From positions 1 through 64,000 of the forward strand of contig CBDHYJ010000038.1 of the NCBI GenBank assembly GCA_965275905.1: DNA of 64,000 nt, written 5' to 3'. The position numbers and the translations under genes are program-made. This stretch comes from CBDAQD01 sp965275905. GTDB taxonomy: Bacteria; Pseudomonadota; Alphaproteobacteria; Rhizobiales; JAJFHC01. Shown piece after piece: positions 1 to 8,567 of the stretch (position 1 is the stretch's first letter; every line of letters begins with the position of its first letter). The notes below the pieces were generated by a model. It was not told the DNA's origin. It worked only from the letters and a program-made list of their open reading frames with translations, and ran no database searches.

Positions 1-378
1 ATCGACGCCCTTACGCATGGCGTCCTCGATGACAAGGCTTCGAGTCTTGACGCTCAGATGGAGATCACCGACGAACTGCGAACGGCGCTGTTGGCGATTG
101 GATCCGAAACACCGTCCAATCTCGAGGCGGTCGCTCATATCGAGTTTGCGGCAGTGAAGGACGAGGATCGCTCATCCGTCGTTGTGGGGCCGAAATTCAT
201 CGGCGAGCCGATCTTGTTGTCGCATCTCTTCTGGCGTCTTGAGGGCGAGCCGATGCCGGCCAACATTCGCAACGCATTTCCGCGGCTGTCGAAAGCGAAA
301 TGGGACGCGGCGCTTCGTTTCGTGGTGCTTATGCTCTCGGGCCTTGAACGGGATATCATTCGAATCCGGAAAGACTGA
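1..378 (+). CDS. C-terminal part of an unknown protein (5' end outside window)
   Basis: The reading frame is open from base 1 to a stop at 376-378, so about 125 C-terminal residues are visible and the true start lies upstream of the window. An internal ATG at 58 exists, but the frame before it reads smoothly (IDALTHGVLDDKASSLDAQ) and fits a continuing helical protein. No signal peptide, membrane segment or catalytic motif is visible. I do not recognise the family. It converges on the intradiol dioxygenase gene 18 bases downstream. Confidence 0.55.
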   Translation: MDALTHGVLDDKASSLDAQMEITDELRTALLAIGSETPSNLEAVAHIEFAAVKDEDRSSVVVGPKFIGEPILLSHLFWRLEGEPMPANIRNAFPRLSKAKWDAALRFVVLMLSGLERDIIRIRKD

Positions 379-396
379 GCGTCCCCCGAACGAGGA

Positions 397-1038
397 TTAC
401 GCACTCCACGGAACGACGATCCTGAAGTCACCGCTCACCGAGCCATCCGACGCATCTTCAAGAGGAATCGTGACACGCTGCCGTTGCTCCGGCGAAAGGT
501 AGTTGTAAAGGCCATCACGGTCGTTGTCAGGATCGCCTTCGACGTACATCTGCGTGGTCAACGCTTCTCCCGATCCGTTGTGAACCTTGAAATGGATGTG
601 GGGCGTGCGGCCGGGGTAGGGGACAGGTTTGATCGTTCTGAACCTGTACCGGCCGTCACCGTCGGTACGCGCATGGCCGAAGCCCTGAAAATGGGCATCG
701 CGCTTGCGCGAATTCGAACGGTCTCCACGGTGAAGGTATCGTCCATTGGCATCGCATTGCCAGATCTCGACGATCGCGCCTGCGACCGGATTCCCATCTC
801 TGTCGACGACTTCGCCTGTAAGGTGAAGAATCGTTCCCCCAGCCTCTTTCGTCTTGGACTCAATAAGCACCAGGTCGCTGTCGGTGTCCGGAAACAGGTC
901 ACGCTCTCTGGGATAAAACGGTCCTTCGGCCTGGCGCGGCGTAGCCGGCAAGCGTGCCTCCGCAACTGCGGGTGTCAGTGCAAGTGCGCCGCCCGAAACG
1001 GCTGCCAGGAACTTTCGCCGATCAATTGAATTGGTCAT
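397..1038 (-). CDS. Tat-exported intradiol ring-cleavage dioxygenase family protein
   Basis: The predicted 213-residue protein belongs to the protocatechuate/catechol intradiol dioxygenase family, non-heme Fe(III) enzymes that open aromatic rings between two hydroxyls. The four iron ligands appear intact: Tyr101 (GRYLHRG), Tyr141 (PYPGR), His147 and His149 (PHIHF). The start is placed at the ATG before NSIDRRKFLAAV because this gives a twin-arginine type leader (DRRKFL, hydrophobic stretch, AVAEA). A longer upstream frame would run into the hydratase gene. Cytoplasmic protocatechuate dioxygenases lack such a leader, so this is probably one of the exported single-subunit members whose substrate is poorly known. 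No other aromatic-degradation genes are nearby. Confidence 0.85.
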   Translation of the reverse strand: MTNSIDRRKFLAAVSGGALALTPAVAEARLPATPRQAEGPFYPRERDLFPDTDSDLVLIESKTKEAGGTILHLTGEVVDRDGNPVAGAIVEIWQCDANGRYLHRGDRSNSRKRDAHFQGFGHARTDGDGRYRFRTIKPVPYPGRTPHIHFKVHNGSGEALTTQMYVEGDPDNDRDGLYNYLSPEQRQRVTIPLEDASDGSVSGDFRIVVPWSA

Positions 1039-1262
1039 CTGTCTTTGAGCTCCAGCCGCTCGCATTCCATTATATGTCGTGTCGAGGCGTTCGTGAGGCA
1101 AGCGCTTGGTGGGTTCAGGCCTGGCAGGATCGGTCACGATTGTGCGAGCGGGCCGGGTAGATCCGAGAGCAAGCCGGGCGAAATGAGACTTGCCTGATTT
1201 GGGTTTGCTGATAGGAAGCTGGCGGAGCAAGTCTACGTCGTCTTTGTCGTTGGGAGGAGGAC

Positions 1263-2084
1263 ATGCCCGAAGAAATGGTGCTGACGAGGCCGCAGGGCCG
1301 TGTGCTTGAAATCGTTCTGAACCGCCCGCCTGCAAACGCGATCAATCGCGAAATGAGCAGGGCGATTTATCGGGCCTGCCGGGAACTCCAGGACCATGAC
1401 GCCTACAGCGTGGGCATCATAAGAGGTGAGGGTGACCGCATTTTCTCTGCCGGTTGGGACCTCAAAGAAGCGGCGGATGAGGGCGGTATAATAGAGGAAC
1501 TGGAAAACGATCCGGTTGTCGGACATGGTCCCGGCGGCTTTGCGGGCATCACCCGATTTCACGATTTGCGCAAACCGGTCGTCGCCGCGGTCAATGGCGC
1601 CGCTGTCGGTGGGGGGTTCGAAATCGTACTCGCGTGCGACGTGATTGTGATGGCCGAGTCAGCATTTTTCGCATTGCCGGAGATGCAGCGGGGAATTCTC
1701 CCTGACGGCGGCGGCGTTCAAAGATTGCCCCGCCTGATACCTTACAACGTCGCCAAGGAGATGATGCTGACGGGACGCAGGATGAGTGCGGAAGAGGCGT
1801 GCCGCTGGGGTCTTGCGCGTGAAGTTGTACCGGCCGCCGACTTGACGGTCCGAGCGATTGAAGTCGCCAACGAAATTGCCCAGGGAGCACCGTTGGCCCT
1901 GCAGGCGCTGAAGGAAGTGTTGTCCTATATGGAATCGATGCCGATCGCCGAAGCGCTGGACAGAGTCATCGCCGGAGGCGGAAGCGGATGCGAAATATAC
2001 GAGAAAATGCTGGTGTCAGAAGATTCGCTGGAGGGCATGACGGCATTCGCCGAGAAACGCGAGCCGAATTGGAAGGGCCGCTGA
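1263..2084 (+). CDS. Enoyl-CoA hydratase/isomerase family, carnitinyl-CoA dehydratase (CaiD)-like
   Basis: The 273-residue crotonase-fold protein resembles CaiD along its whole length. The oxyanion-hole segments FSAGWDL and NGAAVGGGFE, the active-site segment ALPEMQRGILPDGGG and the C-terminal AFAEKREPNWKGR are characteristic. CaiD hydrates crotonobetainyl-CoA to carnitinyl-CoA in the cytoplasm, but many paralogues act on other enoyl-CoAs. A strong ribosome binding site (GGGAGGAGG) sits just before the ATG. No caiB/caiC/caiA homologues are adjacent, so the carnitine role is only a possibility. The gene is divergent from the intradiol dioxygenase. Confidence 0.85.
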   Translation: MPEEMVLTRPQGRVLEIVLNRPPANAINREMSRAIYRACRELQDHDAYSVGIIRGEGDRIFSAGWDLKEAADEGGIIEELENDPVVGHGPGGFAGITRFHDLRKPVVAAVNGAAVGGGFEIVLACDVIVMAESAFFALPEMQRGILPDGGGVQRLPRLIPYNVAKEMMLTGRRMSAEEACRWGLAREVVPAADLTVRAIEVANEIAQGAPLALQALKEVLSYMESMPIAEALDRVIAGGGSGCEIYEKMLVSEDSLEGMTAFAEKREPNWKGR

Positions 2085-2382
2085 AAGTCCTCGGGCCGTC
2101 CGACCCCGCCGGACGCATTCCTGTGCAGATGTGAAGCTGAGTCTTTGGACACAATTCTGATGTTGGCTGGACCTGAATGTCATCACCAGGTTCGCTCCGT
2201 TGAGCAGCGCCGGCCGTCATCGGATCCGGCAACCCACACGTTGCCGCGAGAGCAATGATCTTCAAACGTTTGAGCGCCGATTGGGCTTCAGAAGTGGGGC
2301 GGCGGCGGAGCATGGGGGCGACACGCTCCGCCGCCGCGATTGGAGCGGAATTGATCCTGGCTACGGTACCGGATGATCCGCT

Positions 2383-2946
2383 CTAATTGTCGTCGCCGCG
2401 TTTCTCATCCCGATCGCGCCGCTCTTCACGCCACTTGCGCCAGCGCCGGGGGCGGTCCTCTTTCGAGATTGCACCGTCCTCATTTCGGTCCAGGCGGCTG
2501 AACATGCGATTGATCGGACGGTCGATTTCGTCAGCCGAGATTGACGCGTCGCCATCTCTGTCGAAGAACTGGAACCGGCGCACCATACGCGGCCGCATCA
2601 TGTCCAGCCATACGCCTTCGAACTCCTGCAGCGTGATCTTGCCGTCCTTGTCGACGTCATGCTTCGTGACGAGGTTGTTGCGTACGGTGTCTACCTCTGC
2701 CCGGGTGACCTTGCCGTCGTTATCGGTATCGAACCGTTCCATCATGCGCATGCCCATCCGCCGCATGTGCCGACGGTAGCCCTTGCGGTGGCCGTACATA
2801 CCCCGGCCTTCCCAGCCCTGGTGCCAACCGCCGCCGTGATGCCAGCCGGATCCCGAACGATCAGCATAAGCGGCTCCTGCTATACCCGCGACGCCGAGAA
2901 GACCGACGACACCGGCCGCAATTGCGATTTTCTTGCCTTTAGTCAT
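2383..2946 (-). CDS. Exported EF-hand calcium-binding protein
   Basis: The start ATG is preceded by GAGG at proper spacing and opens a signal peptide (TKGKKIAIAAGVVGLLG, cleavage near AYA-D). After a Gly/His/Arg-rich stretch (about residues 30-65) come four EF-hand loops beginning near Asp73 (DTDNDGKVTRAE), Asp97 (DVDKDGKITLQE), Asp129 (DRDGDASISADE) and Asp153 (DRNEDGAISKED). All have D-x-D/N-x-D/G loops ending in Glu or Asp. The 187-residue protein is therefore predicted to bind Ca2+ in the periplasm. It is transcribed away from a response regulator/histidine kinase pair, which suggests but does not prove that it is a target or accessory of that system. Confidence 0.85.
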   Translation of the reverse strand: MTKGKKIAIAAGVVGLLGVAGIAGAAYADRSGSGWHHGGGWHQGWEGRGMYGHRKGYRRHMRRMGMRMMERFDTDNDGKVTRAEVDTVRNNLVTKHDVDKDGKITLQEFEGVWLDMMRPRMVRRFQFFDRDGDASISADEIDRPINRMFSRLDRNEDGAISKEDRPRRWRKWREERRDRDEKRGDDN

Positions 2947-3046
2947 TTCATACCTCGATTGTTGAGTGCCCGATTGACTGCCTTGTGCGATGAAGCAGAT
3001 ATGGGGGATCCCTGTCGCAGAAGTACGACCGCCGACAGGCAGTTTG

Positions 3047-3062
3047 GTCACAAGCTGTCACA
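3047..3062. promoter_or_regulatory. Candidate OmpR-type direct-repeat operator
   Basis: Two copies of GTCACA occur with a period of exactly 10 bases in the intergenic region between the EF-hand gene and the response regulator. A weaker related CTGACA follows at 3073-3078. Direct repeats about one helical turn apart are typical targets of OmpR/PhoB-family regulators. Its role here is inferred from the spacing and position. Confidence 0.35.
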
Positions 3063-3156
3063 GGGTCTGAATCTGACAAACTTTGTTACATTTTTTCCGC
3101 CGTTCGGCGTCGAACGCGGCATATGTTTTCAATGAATTGACGCTAAAGAAGCGAAT

Positions 3157-3876
3157 ATGGAAACGACGCCGCACATTCTCGTTGTGGACGACCATCGCGA
3201 CATCCGGGACCTGGTCGCCCGGTTTTTGGTCAAACACGGCCTTCGTGCAACCACAGCGAAGGATGCTCAGGACGCGCGAAGCGCGCTGAAGGCAAGTGGC
3301 TTTGACCTTGTTGTGCTGGACATCATGATGCCAGGCGAAGACGGTTTGTCCCTGACGCGGCATCTGCGCGAAACGACAACCACACCGGTAATCCTGCTGA
3401 CCGCGATGGCCGAGGAAACGGACCGGATCGTGGGCCTCGAACTCGGTGCGGACGACTACCTGACAAAGCCATTCAATCCACGCGAACTCCTGGCCCGGAT
3501 CAAATCGGTGCTGAGGCGGGTGAACAGTCTGCCGCCCAGCCGCGAACCCGAAGCCGGTCTGCGGTACCTGTTCGACCAGTGGACGCTTCATTCCGACCGG
3601 AGGGAGCTGGAAGATGCAAATGGCGTCATCACGCCCCTGAGCACGAGCGAGTTCCAGTTGCTTACAGTCTTTGTTCAACGACCCAATATGGTCCTGTCGC
3701 GTGAACAACTGCTCGATCTCACAAAAGGGCGGGCCGCCAAGGTGTTCGATCGAAGTATAGATAACCAGGTTTCGCGGCTACGCCGGAAGATCGAAGCGGA
3801 TCCGAAAGAGCCACGGCTGATTCAAACGGTCTGGGGCGGCGGTTACAAATTCGCCGGGCAAGTCGAACGGTCATGA
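3157..3876 (+). CDS. OmpR/PhoB-family response regulator
   Basis: The 239-residue protein has an N-terminal receiver domain with the acidic pair Asp11/Asp12, phospho-acceptor Asp55 (VVLDIMMPG) and Lys104 (LTKPF). A C-terminal winged helix follows (about 135-235; REQLLDLTKGR, DNQVSRLRRKIE, IQTVWGGGYKF). It should be a DNA-binding transcription factor phosphorylated by the histidine kinase encoded immediately downstream, whose ATG overlaps this gene's TGA by 4 bases. The divergent EF-hand gene and the GTCACA repeats upstream suggest autoregulation. The stimulus cannot be read from the sequence. Confidence 0.93.
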   Translation: METTPHILVVDDHRDIRDLVARFLVKHGLRATTAKDAQDARSALKASGFDLVVLDIMMPGEDGLSLTRHLRETTTTPVILLTAMAEETDRIVGLELGADDYLTKPFNPRELLARIKSVLRRVNSLPPSREPEAGLRYLFDQWTLHSDRRELEDANGVITPLSTSEFQLLTVFVQRPNMVLSREQLLDLTKGRAAKVFDRSIDNQVSRLRRKIEADPKEPRLIQTVWGGGYKFAGQVERS

Positions 3877-5261
3877 ATCGGCTCCTGCCACAGAGCCTGG
3901 CCGGCCGGCTGGTCGCGCTTCTGGTCCTCGCATTGTTCGTGTCCCAAATCCTGACATTCGCGATTTTTGTCGGCGAGCGCCGCATGGCATCGCGCCTGAT
4001 CGACCAGGAGAATATTCTTGCGCGTACGGTCTCCATGGTGAGGCTGCTTCAGGAAAGCCCGATCGACCTGCATCAGAGGCTTGCCCGCACGGCCAGCACT
4101 CGGCGCTTCGAGTTCTGGTTATCCCGGGAGAGCGCAATCGGCCAGCAACCGACTGACAGGCCAAGCAAGTTTCTGGCTCAGGAGTTGAAAGACGTCATTG
4201 GGCCGGATGCCCGCACTGTACGGGCGGATGTGTCGCTTCTCCGACGGTGGCGTCGCGCCCATGACGATGATCGGGAGAGATACCGAAGACATCGCCATCG
4301 CGGACCGCAGATCGTTGGCATTTCGGTGTCGGTGGAACTGGCCCCGGACCGCTGGCTGAATGTGGCCGGCAATCGTCGCAGGTTTGGACCCGCGCGGCTT
4401 TGGCCATGGATAATCTCGCTTGTGGTGAGCGGCCTCGCCATTACGCTTGTCGTGGTCTTGGTCATCAGGCGAATAACACAGCCAATGGCCAGGCTCGCAG
4501 AAGCTGCCGACCGATTTGGTCGGGGGGAGGACGTCGACCCACTGCCGGAGAGCGGTCCACGGGAAGTCCGCAGTACAACGACTGCATTCAATCAGATGAG
4601 AGAACGACTGCACCGTTTCGTGGAAGACCGAACGCGCATGCTCGCAGCAATCAGCCACGACCTTCGTACGCCGATTACGACGCTGCGATTGCGCGCTGAA
4701 TTCATCGAAGATGAAGAGACGCGGTCCAAAATCCTCGAGACCCTGGATGAAATGCAAAGTATGGCGGAGGCCACGCTTGCATTCGTGCGCGAGCAGTCAG
4801 AGCGGGAGGACACCCGGACTGTCGATCTGACCTCCCTCGTTTCCAGCCTGTGCGATGATCTCGCGGATCTTGGCAAGGATGTGAGACTTGTCGCGCCGGG
4901 CAAGATCCTTTGTCGATGCAGGCCCAACGGCATCAAGAGAGTGCTCAGGAACATCATCGAGAATGCTGTTCGCTATGGCGAACGCGCGCGTGTGAAGTTG
5001 GAGCAGCATGATGCGACCATCTCCGTGACCGTGGACGATGACGGCCCGGGCATACCGAGCGGTGATGTCGAGGATGTTTTTCAACCATTCGTCCGGCTCG
5101 AGGGTTCGCGAAGCAAGGAGACCGGAGGCGTCGGTTTGGGCCTGGCGATTGCGCGTTCGATCATTCGAAATCACGGCGGTGATATCACTCTGGAAAACCG
5201 AGTCGGTGGAGGGTTGAGTGCAATCGTCTCATTCCCCGACGGCACCTCGAATGCTGACTGA
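3873..5261 (+). CDS. Sensor histidine kinase (HAMP-containing, two-component)
   Basis: The 462-residue inner-membrane kinase has transmembrane segments at about 11-33 and 176-198 flanking a roughly 140-residue periplasmic region. That region carries a strongly basic/acidic patch (RRWRRAHDDDRERYRRHRHR). A HAMP domain (199-250) is followed by a DHp domain with phospho-accepting His262 (AAISHDLRTPI) and an ATPase domain with N-box Asn364 (NIIENAVRYG), G1 DDDGPGIP and G2 GGVGLGLAI. The 4-base ATGA overlap with the response regulator marks a translationally coupled pair. The charged periplasmic patch next to an exported Ca2+-binding protein makes cation or envelope sensing plausible, as inference only. 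Confidence 0.93.
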   Translation: MNRLLPQSLAGRLVALLVLALFVSQILTFAIFVGERRMASRLIDQENILARTVSMVRLLQESPIDLHQRLARTASTRRFEFWLSRESAIGQQPTDRPSKFLAQELKDVIGPDARTVRADVSLLRRWRRAHDDDRERYRRHRHRGPQIVGISVSVELAPDRWLNVAGNRRRFGPARLWPWIISLVVSGLAITLVVVLVIRRITQPMARLAEAADRFGRGEDVDPLPESGPREVRSTTTAFNQMRERLHRFVEDRTRMLAAISHDLRTPITTLRLRAEFIEDEETRSKILETLDEMQSMAEATLAFVREQSEREDTRTVDLTSLVSSLCDDLADLGKDVRLVAPGKILCRCRPNGIKRVLRNIIENAVRYGERARVKLEQHDATISVTVDDDGPGIPSGDVEDVFQPFVRLEGSRSKETGGVGLGLAIARSIIRNHGGDITLENRVGGGLSAIVSFPDGTSNAD

Positions 5262-5644
5262 CAATTTGCCTGCGAGGGTAATTCGTGTCGCGGGTCGCAT
5301 GATCAATCAAGAAGGATCATGACTGATGTCCGCTTGTCATCGTGCCGTGATCTTGGCGGATGACAATTGAGGGTGGCTGAACGCGTTCCGGACGCGTGAA
5401 TCTCGATTTAAATTTGGAATCGGCCCAAGCTAAAAAATTAATCGAATCCAAACTGCATTAACCATTAATTAAGATTTCACTTACGTTCACTAACTTTTAA
5501 CGTTAATGTTTCGTTAGCGGCACACGTGAAGCGTGTATCGGGTTGGAGAGAATCGTCGTTTTGAGGCTAGGAACGGCGGCTTTTTGCCTTCCGGCGTTTG
5601 ATGTTTGCAGTGCCGCTCGTTTGAGTGATACGTGGGGGCACGCG
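5262..5644. other. AT-rich intergenic region upstream of class II RNR
   Basis: This 383-base gap is clearly richer in A+T between about 5400 and 5520 than the coding sequence around it, as expected of a promoter region. It contains the perfect palindrome TTAACGTTAA at 5497-5506 and several TTAA steps. I did not find a NrdR-like box or the conserved elements of a cobalamin riboswitch by eye. Confidence 0.4.
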
Positions 5645-8548
5645 ATGCAATTCAAGCGTCTGTTCACTTCGGACTGCCATTGTCCGTATCGCGGGATTCA
5701 GTTCCGGAACACGACGAGCGAAATCCGAAATACTGACGGGTCGGTAGCCTTCCGATTGGAGAATGTCTGCGTACCAGCCAGCTGGAGCAAGGTGGCGACA
5801 GATGTGCTGGCGCAGAAGTATTTCCGGAAAACAGGTGTCCCGGCACACGTCAGGAGGGTCGAGGAACCGAGCATTCCATCGTGGCTGTGGCGCTCTGTAC
5901 CTGACGACAACGCGCTCGCCGAACTGGCGGAAGAAGATCGTTTCGGTCCTGAACGGGATGCCAGGCAGGTGTTCGATCGCCTGGCGGGTACCTGGACGTA
6001 CTGGGGATGGAAGGCCGGTTACTTCGACAGCGAGGAAGACGCGAGAGTCTTCTTTGACGAAGTTCGGCATATGCTGACGACCCAACGGGCTTCTCCAAAC
6101 TCGCCGCAATGGTTCAATACCGGCCTGTATTGGGCTTACGGCATCGAAGGCAGCTCAGACGGTCATTTCCATATCGATCATGAGTCCGGACGTCTCAACG
6201 TCTCGGATTCGAAATACGTGCATCCCCAGGCACACTCCTGCTTCATCCAATCGGTCGATGACGATCTCGTCAATGAAGGTGGCATCATGGATCTGTGGAT
6301 CCGCGAAGCCCGATTGTTCAAATACGGGTCCGGCACCGGGGCCAACTTTTCCAACGTCAGAGGAGCCGGAGAACCGCTTTCCGGCGGCGGCGTTTCATCC
6401 GGACTGCTATCGTTGCTCAAGGTCGGTGATCGATCTGCAGCTGTTATGCAATCCGGCGGATCGACACGGCGGGCTGCGAAGATGGTCGTGGTCGACATCG
6501 ATCATCCCGATATTGAAGATTATATCGGTTGGAAGGTCGCCGAAGAGCAGAAAGTCGCTGCGCTCGTGACCGGATCCAAGATTGTCTCGCGTCATCTTTC
6601 AAGCATCATGAAAGCTTGCCATCGCCCTGGCGTCAGCGATGACGCGCGTTTCAACCCTGCGGCCAACACCGAGTTGAGGTCCGCAATACGCGCGGCCAGG
6701 CGGGCGCATGTTCCGGAGAATTACATTGACCGTGCCGTCCGCTTCGCCAAGGAAGGAAAGTCGGATTTCGCATTCCCGGAAATGGACGTCGATTGGAATT
6801 CGGAAGCCTATCTCACGGTGTCGGGCCAGAATTCCAACAATTCGGTCCGTATCCCGGACGCGTTCTTGAAGAGTGTCGAGACGGACGGCGATTGGGACCT
6901 AATTGCCCGCACCAGCGGAAACGTTGCGCGCACCGTCAAGGCAAGAGAGTTGTGGGAGAGCATCGGGTATGCGGCGTGGGCATCTGCCGACCCGGGCATT
7001 CACTTTCATACCACTATCAATGATTGGCACACGTGTTCGGAAACGGGTCAGATCCGGGCGTCCAACTCATGTTCTGAGTTCAAGTTTCTGGACGATACGG
7101 GCAGCACGCTGGCCGCGTTGAATCTTCTGAAGTTCCGTAAGGCCGACGACAGGTTGGATGTCGACGCCTTGGTCGACGCCGCCAGGGTGTGGACCTTCGT
7201 GTTGGAAGTTTCGGTATTGATGGCGCAGTACCCGTCACCTGCCATCGCCCAGCGAACGCACGATTATCGGCCCCTTGGACTTGGTTTCGCCAATCTCGGA
7301 GGTTTGCTGACTGCGACTGGCGTCGCCTACGATTCCGACGAAGGCCGTGCCCTTTGTGCCGCCGTCTCTGCACTGCTGTCAGGCACCGCCTATGCCACAT
7401 CCGCCGAGATGGCTGGTCAGTTCGGCCCGTTCAACGGTTATGCGGAGAACGCTGAAAACATGCTCCGGGTGATCCGGAACCACCGACGGGCAGCCCACGG
7501 GGAGCAAGCAGGCTACGAGGGGCTGTCGACCCCGCCCGTACCTCTGGACACTGAGGCTTGTCCCGACAAGCGCCTCATTGAAGCGGCTGCAGTCAGCTGG
7601 GACCGCGCTGTCGAGCTTGGCGAAAAGAACGGCTTCAGAAACGCTCAGGCGACCGTCATCGCCCCCACCGGTACGACGGGACTGCTCATGGATTGCGACA
7701 CCATGGGCATCGAGCCTGATTTCGCGCTTGTGAAGTTCAAGTCACTTGCCGGAGGCGGCTATTTCAAGATTATCAACCGAGCGGTTACCGACGGTCTTCG
7801 GGTGCTGGGCTACGACGAGCACACCATTGCCGACATTGTGTCCTATGCCGTCGGCAGGAGCACTCTGAGAGGCGCTCCGGGCATAAATCACGATACGCTT
7901 CTGGCCAAAGGCTTTACGCCGCAGGTAATCGAAGCGGTGGAGTCGGCCCTCAGCAGCGTTTTTGATATCCGCTCCGCCTTCAACAAGTGGACGTTGGGAG
8001 AGGATTTTTGCCGAAATGTGCTGCGCTTCTCCGATGAACAGATCCATGATCCGTCATTTGACGTGCTGGCCGCACTTGGATTCTCCGATCGACAGATCGA
8101 CGAGGCGAACATCTTCTGTTGTGGAGCCATGACCCTGGAGGGCGCGCCTGCACTGAAGTCCGAAGACCTCCCGGTCTTTGATTGTGCGAACCCCTGCGGA
8201 CCCCGCGGGAAGCGATTTCTTTCAGTCGAGAGTCATATCCGGATGATGGCTGCCGCCCAGCCGTTCGTTTCGGGTGGCATCTCGAAGACGATAAACATGC
8301 CGAACGACGCCACCGTCGAGGATTGCAAGCAAGCCTATATGCTTTCATGGCGCCTCGGCCTCAAGGCGAACGCCATTTACCGTGATGGATCGAAACTTTC
8401 GCAGCCGCTCAACGCACGGCCGCTCGCAGACGACGACACGCTCGATGACGATCAGGTCGTAACCATGTTGGAAGACCATCTGAACAAAGAGGCCGAGACG
8501 GTAGGAGTGGACAGGAGCCCGCCTCTCAAGCGCGCCGCATCACAATAG
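5645..8548 (+). CDS. nrdJ: Adenosylcobalamin-dependent (class II) ribonucleotide reductase, C-terminally short variant
   Basis: The sequence matches the rhizobial NrdJ large subunit, which reduces ribonucleotides to deoxyribonucleotides. Matching segments include NSPQWFNTGLYWAYGI, GSGTGANFSNVRG, TINMPNDATVEDCK and NAIYRDGSKLSQPLN. The ATG at 5645 with GGGG upstream aligns with the usual family start; an earlier frame opening at 5543 does not. The radical-site Cys476 in N-x-C-x-E is kept, although the usual NPCSE is NSCSE, and Cys199 (HSCFIQS) is kept. The second redox cysteine, normally in DTACNLAS, is Ser487 here (DTGSTLAA). The protein ends after 967 residues, where rhizobial homologues continue to roughly 1200 with a TSCPB-type domain and a Cys-rich tail that re-reduces the active site. 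No complementing fragment follows. It is probably a paralogue with altered reductant use. Confidence 0.85.
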   Translation: MQFKRLFTSDCHCPYRGIQFRNTTSEIRNTDGSVAFRLENVCVPASWSKVATDVLAQKYFRKTGVPAHVRRVEEPSIPSWLWRSVPDDNALAELAEEDRFGPERDARQVFDRLAGTWTYWGWKAGYFDSEEDARVFFDEVRHMLTTQRASPNSPQWFNTGLYWAYGIEGSSDGHFHIDHESGRLNVSDSKYVHPQAHSCFIQSVDDDLVNEGGIMDLWIREARLFKYGSGTGANFSNVRGAGEPLSGGGVSSGLLSLLKVGDRSAAVMQSGGSTRRAAKMVVVDIDHPDIEDYIGWKVAEEQKVAALVTGSKIVSRHLSSIMKACHRPGVSDDARFNPAANTELRSAIRAARRAHVPENYIDRAVRFAKEGKSDFAFPEMDVDWNSEAYLTVSGQNSNNSVRIPDAFLKSVETDGDWDLIARTSGNVARTVKARELWESIGYAAWASADPGIHFHTTINDWHTCSETGQIRASNSCSEFKFLDDTGSTLAALNLLKFRKADDRLDVDALVDAARVWTFVLEVSVLMAQYPSPAIAQRTHDYRPLGLGFANLGGLLTATGVAYDSDEGRALCAAVSALLSGTAYATSAEMAGQFGPFNGYAENAENMLRVIRNHRRAAHGEQAGYEGLSTPPVPLDTEACPDKRLIEAAAVSWDRAVELGEKNGFRNAQATVIAPTGTTGLLMDCDTMGIEPDFALVKFKSLAGGGYFKIINRAVTDGLRVLGYDEHTIADIVSYAVGRSTLRGAPGINHDTLLAKGFTPQVIEAVESALSSVFDIRSAFNKWTLGEDFCRNVLRFSDEQIHDPSFDVLAALGFSDRQIDEANIFCCGAMTLEGAPALKSEDLPVFDCANPCGPRGKRFLSVESHIRMMAAAQPFVSGGISKTINMPNDATVEDCKQAYMLSWRLGLKANAIYRDGSKLSQPLNARPLADDDTLDDDQVVTMLEDHLNKEAETVGVDRSPPLKRAASQ

Positions 8549-8567
8549 AAACGGATGTTCTTTCCAG

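Noticed and set aside
5262..5644. Cobalamin riboswitch before the class II reductase
   Set aside because: A B12-dependent enzyme made this plausible, but I could not find the B12-box-like core or supporting stems.
8549..8567. Split-gene continuation of the reductase (NrdJb) downstream
   Set aside because: The next gene begins 20 bases later on the other strand and encodes a GGDEF-EAL protein; no NrdJb-like sequence is seen.
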